In this document: piece by piece, positions 58,001-64,000 of the stretch
Layout: every line of letters starts with the position of its first letter
Position numbering within the stretch: the first letter of the stretch is position 1
Assembly (NCBI RefSeq): GCF_017498545.1
Contig: NZ_CP071793.1
Location: 4,365,001-4,429,000 of the forward strand
DNA from: Sulfidibacter corallicola
GTDB taxonomy: Bacteria > Acidobacteriota > Holophagae > Acanthopleuribacterales > Acanthopleuribacteraceae
DNA length: 64,000 bases
Direction of reading: 5' to 3'
The notes under the pieces: model-generated
Database searches by the model: none
Seen by the model: the letters and a program-made list of their open reading frames with translations, nothing else
What the model was told of the DNA's origin: nothing
Program-made: the position numbers and the translations under genes

Positions 58001-59425
58001 CATCCGGAAAACGAAGCCCTATCCGGGTTCATGAAGTCCGCGATGCTGGAGCAGCATCGACACGTGTGGCACTGCATCGGTCGCTACGGTGAGGCGGGTT
58101 ACCCCGCGCATCAACTGCTGCTGACGGAATGGCTTTCTCATGAACCGAAGGCCCCCGCGACCTTCGTTCGCTACCAGAACACCGAGCGCCTGACCCATGC
58201 GTTGACCGAGTTACCGCCCGACCAAACGACGCATAGTCCGTTCCGGTCCAAGGCCACCTACCTCGTTGCCGGTGGATTGGGACCCTTGGGCGAACGGTTG
58301 TGCTTCGAGTTGGCCAAGCGGTATCAAGCCACCCTCGTAATCCTGGCGCGCGGCGCTCTGGATGACGCCAAACGCGACCAATGCAGCCGCATCCGCGACC
58401 TTGGCGGCGCTGTTCATTTTCATGCCGTGGACATCACGGATCGCCGTGCCCTGCAACAGACCTTCGCCGCCATCAAACGCGAGGTCGACGCCATCAACGG
58501 CGTGATTCACCTGGCGCGGTTGGTGGAAGATCAACCCATCATCCAAAAAGATTGGGCGTCCTTTAACCGCGTGATTGGAGCCAAAGTCGACGGCACCCGT
58601 CACTTGGACGAACTCACCGCCGCTGAACCGCTCGATTTCTTCGTGATGTTCTCCTCCCTCGCCGCCTTCGGCATTCGCGGCTCTGCGGATTACGGCTACG
58701 CCACGGCCTTCCAAAACGCATTCGCCGTGCACCGCAACGAACTGCGCAAACAGGGCATCCGGTCCGGTGCCACGATCTCGCAATGTTGGGGTCCCTGGAC
58801 GGTGGATCGCTACCTGCCGCAAAACAGAGATCAGCGCATGCGCGACGCGGGTTTCGAGTTGATCGACATGAACCGGGACTGGTCACACATCGAAGCGGGT
58901 TTTTCCAGCGAGGAGCCGGTGCTCGGCGTCATGGTCGCCGCCGATCCGGCCAAGGTCCGCATGCGCTTCGGCCTTGGCGGCACGAACGTGGTGCACCCCT
59001 CCCCCGAGTTACGGAACCTCCTGACCGAGTTGGAGCGGCAACAGCGTGAAGGTCGCACGATTTCGGTCACGTCGATCACCGACGTGATCGACTTTGACGA
59101 GATGAACCGCCTGGACCCCGAGACCATCCACCGGATTTACACGCTGTTGTTTCCCGAAGATCAAAAGCCCAAGACCGAAGCCAAGACCCAGAGCATCGCC
59201 GACTGCGTTCGGCAAACCGTGCAGGAGATCTTGAAGCTCGACAAACTCGGCGAGCATCAATCCTTCCAGGACTGCGGCATGGACTCGATTGCGGCCACGC
59301 AGATCTCGCTTCATTTGGAGCGCAAGCTAAACCGCCCGATCAAGCCCCAATGGTTCATCGACTTCTCAACCGTCCACCTGTTGTCCGAATTCTTAAAGAC
59401 CGAACCCGCTCAGACCTCGCCCTGA
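46037..59425 (+). CDS. Trans-AT polyketide synthase PKS2 (NTF2-KSdegenerate-KS-MT-ACP-KS-DH-KR-MT-ACP-KS-KR-ACP)
   Basis: This 4462-residue protein has no AT. Residues ~8-155 are an NTF2/SnoaL-like fold. Residues ~165-415 resemble the C-terminal half of a KS without its Cys or His residues. KS4 ~417-840 is atypical: Cys580 in NTECATT, His715 in HANGY, His761 in SAIGH. MT1 (~1020-1300, FGCGHGTD) is a C-methyltransferase; ACP Ser is 1382. KS5 has Cys1600/His1735/His1775. DH3 is complete (His2054, YGP 2183, Asp2225). KR3 has Tyr2660, with Cys for the usual Asn. MT2 (~2790-3115, IGAGTGG) follows; ACP Ser is 3168. KS6 has Cys3410/His3545/His3590. KR4 has Tyr4219, with Thr for Asn. ACP Ser is 4417. 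It is co-transcribed with its neighbours (5- and 18-base gaps). Confidence 0.92.
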   Translation: MSHTESPEDQMIRLVRTLLDVFAGKRPLRAIEPVMSERVIHKNFLITQDGRKRFEEKQGIQEWKTWAILLRKAVKNLSVAEEDLFVRGNQVFAVFRWVADTWHPSIKGNPKHSNFVYAKYTIENGQITVTETCRQNYIFMFGTNFSEAHLGQAYKELLGFPAQDRPQTVISGFLEVERHRHQGPSGLKALLQKRLAQLLAGSKRPVQALEETHLFLACSRDVPELGLRHVQRTDVGESSVAHALLNAVKAVEPGHVLQAIVLSLEVAAPNTITAGAVLLQPLTTALAEDRPVHAIIKGLAISKADPNNRQSVHAQTLSALYAKKKIPAESIQAVYASAAAVPDPLSRAYRQAFGNQASAVKPQTYRAVDDPMTTGMSGLLQAVHSLKGRSRVALDSISQQGTIGHVVLDGFPTEKPDREQVAIIGMAGVMPGSADPEAFWRNLFENKDLLSDIKQRRWGVEPGSEEPVYAGLLEDVAKFDAAFFNLSPKEAELMDPQQRLMLQVVWQAVEHSANPIVDFANDRTAVLIGSSNQDYKQLFQDGNGKVEALNYTGLETSMPANRIARLLNSSGPCQTMNTECATTLVALHHAANLIRSGEVDRAVVGAVNVLLHRYGFEVRDKNGLLAKDQSALPFDKDSKGYLRGEGAGAFILKRLDLAKADRDHILAVVKGSAINQSQNALSLTAPQVASQTKVILDAWEAAAVDPATITYIETHANGYVEGDVVEAKVLKKAFSEAFARRGTTPSGTACAVTSVKSAIGHLEAASGVSMLLKVMLAFKHKQILGIKGLRTVNPRIDLRDAPFFVCKETQPWENLTDERGRPIPRRAGVNSFGVGGTNAHVLLEEYLDEPVQEPIRQGTPVLITVSAKTEARLKQIAANLHDHLQCDTPTPGDLQSLAFTLHTGRQAMRERLALVVSDVAELRDGLKAFTEDRAVGFHRGTASPTPAKLDPGLIETAFAQTDLPKLAAWWVDGVELDWAPLYDGVPVRKLALPTYPFAGKSYWLPHQAQPPVHENQAVAFYSFWAGESGADYQEEYLTFCPFPEKIPGFSLTRIFLNPAKYQKEMNFVREKQIEMRRVLFYKEDYQRIQTILDFGCGHGTDVIQFAKRYPHVRTHGFTITKDQAELGNKRIAEHNLGSRAKIFHKNSAEDRFPDMYDLIIGIEVSFHIRNKDGLFGNISSSLKPGGRVLLMDFLANLRGAIVDPNVEISIPTQAEWVELLSRHGLIIDELIDVSPEVANFLYDPEFEQHIQGFPKVVRDTYTNYVHQSHALNKNWISYCLIKLEKNDALSMQECVDRNRRKLAEPIPYAHALQEMLHPGSMKKSAPVAKPVPIEPQAQKTGNTYANVAEVKAALQTMFMQVLKFDREALEAAATFAELGVTSITAVELLEEINREFDLNLPTSIVFEFNTFDAMAPAILAAAPKQSERPPPPKAEVPRTHDEIAVIGLACRCAGAQDQDQFWDLIRHGKDCIQDMTNPDWLAYFEAHSQKPVPRRYGRMDGLAYFDPLFFNMSPLEAATIDPAHRLVLEESYKALEDAGYAPSGLDSSRVGTFLGSMGGMSDVHTHSHFAMLGSETSILSARPAYFLNLTGPALAINTACSSSLVAMDLACRHLKHGDIDMALAGGVTIYNTPEIFVRMNHAGMLSPTGECRPFDKRANGVVVGDGIGIVILKRLQDAERDGDRIYGVIRGSGVNQDGQTTGITVPSFLSQSQLEETVYTKHQIPVEDIQYIETHGTATVLGDPIEIHALQNSFGKFTQNKSFCAIGSLKGNIGHTTAASGVLSVIKVLLSLKHRRLPPSIHFSEANEHIDFEASPFYVNTALKDWPLNGRGTRLAAVSSFGFSGTNAHMVLQEHVDKRAAQPSAPVALTLSAKSQERLKVYAQNLQAFVQEQPDLELSDLAYTLQVGRDALEHRMGLVAHSKDELVKALQDFLDEKPDAVHQGQVKGTASFPEDLQQTVSTWIARRAYDPLLRHWVKGLKIDWRRLYGEEKPRRIAAPSYPFAREVQRPAQGKTKRVSAGRRLHPLVHENTAVFQEQRFSSTFTGDEFFLADHQVQGQKTLPGVAYLEMAVAAAALATGTSAHAQGFRLKNINWLSPLTVTSPQRVHIGLVLKNQDIDYQVYTRTEPDSEHRDVHGQGSVSMFDVPAEQASLDLDELRDNMSQGRLSTEQTYAAFEAIGLQYGPGHQGIQEILQGRHQVLARIELPAELHPTQDAYLLHPCLLDSALQAIIALLNDADVSAPRLPFALEELIVTGKLPTRLWAWLRPAKRAGNTTFDLDLCDEQGRICVALKGLATRSLEGSETGTQQPSTLLNLSTVWNEVSPPTREQNDQLVIIGGTPQQRAAVRDVYPCSTWLDLDGAEMIESLSERLQALSPLEHLVWIAPNDSGNQDRKQGVLFMFRIAKALLSSGFEANRLSWTLITTQTCAVGKHETPRPAHAGVHGLAGSMAKEVPHWRVRVLDMQADADWPVREMFCLERDDVLVYRNGRWFQRALAPLRLPAVDHPPYKYRGVYVVIGGAGGLGEAWSHWVIEKYKARVFWIGRRQKDDAIQAKIDRLAQLGPAPTYLQADAADRASLETAYQAIKQEHPRIHGVIHSAIVLQDASLAKMDETRFQAGLSAKVDVSLCLAEVFKGEALDFVLFFSSLQSFLKMPGQSNYAAGCTFKDAFAEYLSRQWTCRVKVMNWGYWGNVGVVADATHRDRMARAGIGSIEPEEGMAAVEALLGSPLDQMALVKTLKPKPFEIMTARESTEILPATTASAMGAMAGPPSEIAIPTDRPQEEVEALVLKILAATLPLVNTPIPAYSRWLEASRLMIEDTPATALDALWTQWEQSKQGWREHMNEWLLLLEPCLRHLPEILGGEIKATDILFPNASLALVEGIYHGNPVADYYNAVLTDRVLNYLQVRLSCDPDANIRLFEIGAGTGGTTSGLLARLAPFQKHIAEYRYTDLSQAFLLHAQKTFDAPYLATQIFDVEKPLAAQQIDVGAYDLVIASNVLHATANMRNTLRNAKALLRRNGLLLLNEMTVNTPLHHLTFGLLKGWWLYEDAELRLPGCPGLSPQTWARILKEEGFRSVRFPAESAHYIGQQIIVAESDGFIRQAREVAPIETKPQTSPPPKQASGDRSLEALREESTTWIKKLVAETLNLASHRIDAARPLEDYGIDSILVVQLTELMRRHFDHISSTLFFEVQTIDALVDHLIDTQREALEKRLGVASPKPIQSAQPRIGKAQSEQPRIVEAPSEPPQGDRTRDVAVIGLSGRYPQAEDLHQFWQNLKSGKNCITEIPADRWDWRSWFDEQRGKPGFSYTRWGGFIDGVDRFDPLFFHISPRDAEQMDPQERLFLEVAHSSIEDAGYTARNLSETRRVGVFVGVMNSAYGFNPNYASIANRVSYTLDFQGPSLAVDTACSSSLTAIHLALESLYAGTCDCAIAGGVNLILHPGHYLSLSALTMLSSSDQCKSFGAAADGFVDGEGVGALVLKSLDKALADGDQIYGVLKASMLNSGGKTNGYTVPNPKAQADLIFGALQRAEIPARTIGYIEAHGTGTALGDPIEITGLTQAFSRDDAQRGHRRTATCAIGSVKSNIGHTESAAGIAGLTKVLLQLKHGQLVPSLHARTPNPNIDFANTPFRVQQEPAAWQRPVIGGRIVPRRAGLSSFGAGGANAHLIIEEYQTETVAAPPENTKVLIVLSAKSEDRLKAIVKNLHDHLTDPNRFGGPQALQNLAFTLQVGREAMEHRMGLIVSSAQELIDRLAQFQAGDDSIEDCYRGHGDADSLAAYSNDDALQEAVAKWIERKKYGKLLAFWVKGFAIDWERLYGDAKPRRISLPTYPFLKQRYWKPDPRKTELPRPPASIVPSKQWLSFKEQWRKQPLSLDVDWHARLARYAGKVAYLFYRDDNHKQAFLALFQQLQLISQMSEAPRILTQNIDELDLELWVDTPAVVLWLGAGQGQNDLRSVFQLSQGLMKRFPTDPIDLFYLYESDASQPHPENEALSGFMKSAMLEQHRHVWHCIGRYGEAGYPAHQLLLTEWLSHEPKAPATFVRYQNTERLTHALTELPPDQTTHSPFRSKATYLVAGGLGPLGERLCFELAKRYQATLVILARGALDDAKRDQCSRIRDLGGAVHFHAVDITDRRALQQTFAAIKREVDAINGVIHLARLVEDQPIIQKDWASFNRVIGAKVDGTRHLDELTAAEPLDFFVMFSSLAAFGIRGSADYGYATAFQNAFAVHRNELRKQGIRSGATISQCWGPWTVDRYLPQNRDQRMRDAGFELIDMNRDWSHIEAGFSSEEPVLGVMVAADPAKVRMRFGLGGTNVVHPSPELRNLLTELERQQREGRTISVTSITDVIDFDEMNRLDPETIHRIYTLLFPEDQKPKTEAKTQSIADCVRQTVQEILKLDKLGEHQSFQDCGMDSIAATQISLHLERKLNRPIKPQWFIDFSTVHLLSEFLKTEPAQTSP

Positions 59426-59443
59426 CCGGCACATGGAAACGAC

Positions 59444-62400
59444 ATGGATACCCAAGAAAAACTGAGATTGATCCAACAAAAAATCCTCGACGCCAGATCC
59501 GAAGCACGCCCCGACGCGCCACCGGCGAGGGAGCCGATCGCGATCATCGGCCTGGCCGGATATTTTCCCGGGAGCATGTCGGTCCAGGCGTTTTGGGAAG
59601 CACTCGATGAAGATCGGTCCTTAATTGAAGAAATCCCCGCGAGCCGATTCAACTGGCGAGACGTCTACGACCCGGGCGCCGCAGATAAGAGCCATACCAA
59701 ATGGGGCGGCTTCATCCCGGATATCGCGGGTTTCGATCCCAAATTCTTCAAAATCCTGCCCAGCGAAGCCGAGACCATGGACCCCAGACAGCGCCTGTTG
59801 TTGATGGCGGTGTACCACGCCTTCCAAGATGCCGGCTATGCACCGGAAACGTTCAAAGGGGGCAAGATCGGCGTGTTCATCGGCGAAGAGGGCAACGAGT
59901 ATCTGCAAAACCTGCGTGACTGGGGTATCCATCCCGGCAAGGGATTCGGCCAGGCCCCGAGCATGATCGCCAACCGCCTCTCCTACTTTTATGATTTCCG
60001 CGGACCCAGCGAGTTCGTCAATACCATGTGTTCCAGCGGCGCGGTCGCCCTGCATCGCGCCGTGAACGCCTTGCGCTCGGGTGAAATCGATCAAGCCGTG
60101 GTGGGCGCGGCCAACCTCTTGTTGCGACCCGATCTATTTATCCAACTCTCGGAGATCGGGCAGATGAGCCCCGATCCGGTGGTCCACTCTTTCGGCAAGC
60201 AAGCCCGCGGCTATCTTCGCGCCGAGGGTGTCGCCTGTTTGGTGTTGAAGCCTTTATCCCAGGCAAAAAAGGATCCGATTTATGCGGTCATCAAGAACAC
60301 GGCGGTGAATTACAACGGCCAGGGCGGTATGTCGATCGCCTCGCCGAATATCGCCGCGCACATCGAACTGATCCAAAGATGTTACCGGGAAGTAGGCCTG
60401 AATCCGCGCCACCTGTCCTACATCGAAGCTCAAGGTATGGGTCACCCCGTGGCCGACATGGTGGAATGGGAAGCGCTGAACCGCGCCTTAAAGGGTCTGG
60501 CGACGGAACGAGGCGTTGTTTTACCGCCAGGCGCCTGTCGCGTCAGCACGCTTAAACCGATGGCCGGGCACATGCACGCCGCGTCAGCCTTAGCCGCTCT
60601 ATTCAAAATGATCCGCAGCCTGCACACCGACAAAATCCACAAAATTCTCCATTTCACCGAACTCAATCCCGATTTGGAGGTCGACGATCAGCCCTGCCGC
60701 CCCGTGAAAGAAACGGAGCCCTGGCCACGCCAGGCCCATACCCGTCTGGCGGGTCTGCATTCCTACGGCTCCGGCGGGAACAACGCGCACATCCTGATTG
60801 AAGAATATCGAACCGAGCAGCCTTCGCGAGCGCGGCTGACACCCCATGCTTTCGACAAGCAGCCGTTTTGGATTCAGGGCCCGTCCCCTCAGGTGCCGCA
60901 CCCCTTTTTGGCGAGCTGGACCCAAGACGCCTCGCGTTTTCAGGTAACCTTCAGCGGCGACGAATTTTTCCTGACCGATCACGGCGTCATGGATCGCAAC
61001 ATCTTTCCCGGGATGGGTTATATCGAAATGGCCAGGGCCGCTGTCGCCCAACGAACCGGGAAGACGGTCACCCGGTTGCAACGCGTGGCTTGGAAGGCAC
61101 CGATGTTCGTCGATGCCGGGATTAAGGTCGAGATCGGGTTGCAGCAAACCGATTCGGGTTACCGCTACGAGGTCTCCGCCGCCGCGGAACCGCACCATGA
61201 AACCCGCGATCACGCCGAGGGCGAAGTCTCTTGTCAGGCACTCCAACAGGCGCCCCGTCACGATCTGGTCCAGATCCAGAGCACGTGCGCAGAAGTGGCT
61301 TTCGACAAAGCAGCGTTTTACACGAGCTATGACCGGATCGGTCTCAATTACGGCCCTGCCTTTCGCTGCCTGAACCGCGTCCTGGTCGGCGAGGGAACCG
61401 TGCTGGCGTATATCGATCTGCCGGGGGATGCGCACCATCCCTTCTTGCTGCATCCGGCTTTGCTGGACAGCGCGCTGCATGGCGGCGCCTTCCTCATGCC
61501 CGGCGGCATCACGGAAGCCAGTATTCCCTTCTACATGAAATCCATGACCATCCATCAAAAGATCCCACCGCATTGCGTGGCGTTCATCCGATTCAGCGAT
61601 CCGTCCGCCGCCAAGGGTTCGGTCGTGCGACTGGATGTGGATATTTGCGACCTGGTGGGTCAGGTCGTCGTGGAGATTCGAGAGTTTACTTCGCGGGCCA
61701 TCGCCGCGCCCAATGTCGTGGGCGCGCCAAAAGCCGCGACCGCGAAACGCACCGAGGTGGAAGCGGTCGCGCGACGCGTTGAACCGCCCGAGACCGAAAC
61801 GGTGGCACGCACCGAAGTGGAACAGATCGTCAGACAGGTGGTTGCCCATTTCATGAAAACCGCGCCGGCGGATGTGGACCTGGAAGAATCCTTTTTCGAA
61901 ATGGGCTTCGACTCGATCATGGTCACCGATCTCGCCAAGCAGTTGAACCATTACCAATTAGAGCTGGATCCCGTCGTCTTTTTCGAGCACACGACACCCC
62001 TCTCGTTGATCGAATACATTCATGAACATTACCCGGAACTCAGGCAGGCAACCCCGGATCAGGAACTCGAGCAAACGACGCAGGCGGCAGAAGAGTCGCA
62101 GACCGTTCCGGCTGCGACCCACGACCGGGTGTCAGCTTACTTCAGACCGGTTTGGCGACCCGCCGAACCTGGCGCGGCGGATCTAAGGCTCGATGGGGCA
62201 TGCCACCTGTTCATGCCGGAGGAAAACGCGGGCCTGGGACACCTCTTTCCGAATGTCAGGTTGCACGACATCGGCGTGGACCCCGCGAAACAGGTGCCGG
62301 GCTTGATCGCAACCTTCAAAAAGCTGATGCTGCAACCCAAACCCTGCGCCATCCTGGTTCTCGCGCCCCGCTCCGAGGCTTGGCGTTATGCCTATCTGTA

Positions 62401-64000
62401 TGGGTTGATGCGTTCGGTGGTTCTGGACACATCCAAGATCAGGTTCCGGATGATTTACGGCCCGGATTTCAGCCTTCGGCACCATGCCGCCTGGGAAAAA
62501 ATCGTGGCCGCCGAACGCCGTTTCCCAGACACGGCAGACTGTATCCGCTACGGCGCCGATCTGACCCGAGAAGTGCGTCGCCTCGAAGCCTTTGCGCCTT
62601 CCAAACACCCCAGCAAACTCCAAGAGGGTGGTGTTTATTGGATCACGGGCGGCATGGGTGCCCTAGGCCGACTGCTCGCCGCCTCCATGCTCGAGCAGGA
62701 AAAGGTCCACTTGATTTTGTCCGGTCGTTCCGCCCTCGATGCGGAGAAACGACAATGGCTCGACCAATGGAACCACAAAGGTATTTGTATTCAATACCTT
62801 GAAGTAGACGTCACCGATCGTGAATCCATCGATCGCGGATTGGCCCAAATCCGAACAAAGCATCAAAAGCTCAACGGGATCATTCATTGCGCCGGCTTTT
62901 TCAAACCCGGTCCGATCTTCCAGAAAAGTGAATCGGACATCCTCAGCACGCTGGACCCAAAAATGAAGGGAACACTGTTGTTGGATGAATGCACCAAAGA
63001 TGAAGCACTGGACTTTGTGGTGTATTTTTCCTCTCAGGCTTCTTCTGGGCTCAACCAACACTGGGACTACGCCGCCGCCAATGGTTTCCAAGACGCCTAC
63101 GCGGCATACCGCAACCGTCTGGTCCGCACCGGGCAGAGATCCGGCCACACGCTGAGCATCAACTGGCCGAATTGGCTGCACGGCGGCATGTTCATGGATG
63201 AAGGCCGTCGTCGCGCGATTTTCAATCAAACCGGTTTGGTTTCTCTGGAGAACCACGAGGGCCTGCGCGCGTTCCACACGCTCTTGCATGAATCGCAGGC
63301 CTCGCAAGTTTCTTTTCTGGTGGGCACCGCAGCAGCCATCGACAAACTGCGGACGCCGACAGTCCAACCCGAAACGACGATCGCGACCCCAGACGCGTTC
63401 TCCGCCCGCAGCCGCGCCTTTATGAAACAGTTCGGCTTGAAGTATCCCTACATGACCGGCGGTATGGGCAACAACCTGGCCACGCCCGAATTCGTCATCC
63501 GCCTGGCCAAGGCGATGCTGTTACCCACCCTGGGCACCGCCGGGCTGGAACCGGAAGCGGTGGAACAGGCGATTCAAACCGTCAAAACGCAGGCCGACGT
63601 TTTCGCCATCAACGTCTTCAACATGAAATCGTCCGAAGCCTTCGCCGAATTCGTGATCGACAAAGCCATGGAACACGACGTGCCCTGCTTGGAGATGTCC
63701 GGCTGGTTGGATGTCCACACCCGCGCGTGCCTGTACCGCATCAAGGGCCTCCGTCAAGACAGCGACGGCACGATTCGCGGCAACCGCCACATCATCGTCA
63801 AGTTGACCCGACTCTCTCTGGCCGAGCGCTTTACCGACCCGATTCCCGAGCAAATCTTGAGGAAATTAAAGGTCGGCGGTTTGATTGATGACCGCGAATA
63901 CGATTGGGCCAAACGGGTTCCCTATGCATCGGCCATCGTGTTCGAAGGCGATTCGGCCGGGTTTACCGATCGCCAGGATTTCATGGTCGCGTTGCCCGCG
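59444..64000 (+). CDS. Trans-AT polyketide synthase PKS3 (KS0-DH-ACP-KR-PfaD-like ER, 3' partial)
   Basis: The frame starts at ATG 59444 and stays open to the window edge (1519 codons). The KS (~30-455) keeps Cys196 (NTMCSS) and His376 (MAGH), but the HGTGT His is Gln330, so it is a non-elongating KS0. DH4 (~485-760) has His513 and Pro522 with Gly517 changed to Asp, YGP at 636, and Asp675/His679. ACP Ser is 824. KR5 (~890-1290) has GGMGALG and Tyr1209 and lacks the Asp of B-type KRs. From ~1315 the chain continues as a PfaD/FabK-type FMN barrel (KYPYMTGGMGNNLATPE, later GDSAGFTD with Phe1507 where a catalytic His is expected). The rest lies outside the window. Confidence 0.9.
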   Translation, partial: MDTQEKLRLIQQKILDARSEARPDAPPAREPIAIIGLAGYFPGSMSVQAFWEALDEDRSLIEEIPASRFNWRDVYDPGAADKSHTKWGGFIPDIAGFDPKFFKILPSEAETMDPRQRLLLMAVYHAFQDAGYAPETFKGGKIGVFIGEEGNEYLQNLRDWGIHPGKGFGQAPSMIANRLSYFYDFRGPSEFVNTMCSSGAVALHRAVNALRSGEIDQAVVGAANLLLRPDLFIQLSEIGQMSPDPVVHSFGKQARGYLRAEGVACLVLKPLSQAKKDPIYAVIKNTAVNYNGQGGMSIASPNIAAHIELIQRCYREVGLNPRHLSYIEAQGMGHPVADMVEWEALNRALKGLATERGVVLPPGACRVSTLKPMAGHMHAASALAALFKMIRSLHTDKIHKILHFTELNPDLEVDDQPCRPVKETEPWPRQAHTRLAGLHSYGSGGNNAHILIEEYRTEQPSRARLTPHAFDKQPFWIQGPSPQVPHPFLASWTQDASRFQVTFSGDEFFLTDHGVMDRNIFPGMGYIEMARAAVAQRTGKTVTRLQRVAWKAPMFVDAGIKVEIGLQQTDSGYRYEVSAAAEPHHETRDHAEGEVSCQALQQAPRHDLVQIQSTCAEVAFDKAAFYTSYDRIGLNYGPAFRCLNRVLVGEGTVLAYIDLPGDAHHPFLLHPALLDSALHGGAFLMPGGITEASIPFYMKSMTIHQKIPPHCVAFIRFSDPSAAKGSVVRLDVDICDLVGQVVVEIREFTSRAIAAPNVVGAPKAATAKRTEVEAVARRVEPPETETVARTEVEQIVRQVVAHFMKTAPADVDLEESFFEMGFDSIMVTDLAKQLNHYQLELDPVVFFEHTTPLSLIEYIHEHYPELRQATPDQELEQTTQAAEESQTVPAATHDRVSAYFRPVWRPAEPGAADLRLDGACHLFMPEENAGLGHLFPNVRLHDIGVDPAKQVPGLIATFKKLMLQPKPCAILVLAPRSEAWRYAYLYGLMRSVVLDTSKIRFRMIYGPDFSLRHHAAWEKIVAAERRFPDTADCIRYGADLTREVRRLEAFAPSKHPSKLQEGGVYWITGGMGALGRLLAASMLEQEKVHLILSGRSALDAEKRQWLDQWNHKGICIQYLEVDVTDRESIDRGLAQIRTKHQKLNGIIHCAGFFKPGPIFQKSESDILSTLDPKMKGTLLLDECTKDEALDFVVYFSSQASSGLNQHWDYAAANGFQDAYAAYRNRLVRTGQRSGHTLSINWPNWLHGGMFMDEGRRRAIFNQTGLVSLENHEGLRAFHTLLHESQASQVSFLVGTAAAIDKLRTPTVQPETTIATPDAFSARSRAFMKQFGLKYPYMTGGMGNNLATPEFVIRLAKAMLLPTLGTAGLEPEAVEQAIQTVKTQADVFAINVFNMKSSEAFAEFVIDKAMEHDVPCLEMSGWLDVHTRACLYRIKGLRQDSDGTIRGNRHIIVKLTRLSLAERFTDPIPEQILRKLKVGGLIDDREYDWAKRVPYASAIVFEGDSAGFTDRQDFMVALPA

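Noticed and set aside
59444..64000. PUFA synthase because of the PfaD-like domain
   Set aside because: There is no tandem ACP array, no integrated MAT and no FabA-type DH pair. KS features and neighbours are those of a trans-AT PKS.

Overview
The window is high-GC bacterial DNA, densely coding and chromosomal in character. The left half carries ordinary core genes. The right half (about 29.1-64.0 kb) is a natural-product locus that runs off the right edge. No rRNA or tRNA genes, CRISPR arrays, transposases or integrases were seen. The mix of paired DUF3857/transglutaminase proteins, a type II Wadjet locus, a ThrA-type fusion, a persulfide dioxygenase-rhodanese fusion and a large trans-AT polyketide synthase (PKS) would suit a marine-type Acidobacteriota (Acanthopleuribacteraceae-like) or another Gram-negative. 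That assignment is inference from gene content only. The TonB-dependent receptor does show that the organism has an outer membrane.

Layout. (1) 0-7.6 kb: two tandem DUF3857/transglutaminase-fold proteins, the second catalytically degenerate, then a Xaa-Pro dipeptidase closed by a strong terminator. (2) 7.8-16.2 kb: a four-gene type II Wadjet (JetD-JetA-JetB-JetC) plasmid-defence operon with jetD first. (3) 16.3-28.5 kb: a small membrane protein, a zinc-ribbon protein, an RlmI-like rRNA methyltransferase, a non-coding patch with an inverted repeat family, apt, acyP, a TonB-dependent receptor, an FkbM-like methyltransferase, thrA, a sulfur operon (persulfide dioxygenase-rhodanese plus TauE exporter) and a thioredoxin-like protein. 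(4) 29.1-32.9 kb, minus strand: a small glycine-rich protein, an ABC exporter with an N-terminal HMA-like domain, and a stand-alone malonyl-type acyltransferase. (5) 33.3-64.0 kb, plus strand, divergent from (4): PKS1 (3543 aa), an ACP-ACP-flavoprotein (689 aa), PKS2 (4462 aa) and PKS3 (at least 1519 aa, open at the right edge).

How the assembly line reads. None of the PKS proteins has an integrated acyltransferase (AT) domain, so the divergently encoded AT would load malonyl units in trans. PKS1 is KS-DH-KR-ACP-DH*-ACP-KS-KR-ACP-KS. The next protein is ACP(dead)-ACP-halogenase-like flavoprotein. PKS2 is NTF2/SnoaL-like - broken KS - atypical KS-C-MT-ACP-KS-DH-KR-C-MT-ACP-KS-KR-ACP. PKS3 is KS0-DH-ACP-KR-PfaD-like ER, continuing off the window. 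The module order is unusual in several places. A carrier-protein-fused halogenase-like flavoprotein sits between a bare terminal KS and the next PKS. An NTF2-like domain is joined to a decayed ketosynthase. A dehydrating bimodule appears split across two proteins. An FMN-type enoylreductase domain is built into a PKS chain and lacks its expected histidine. The product cannot be predicted from this window alone, but the line looks new or at least uncommon.
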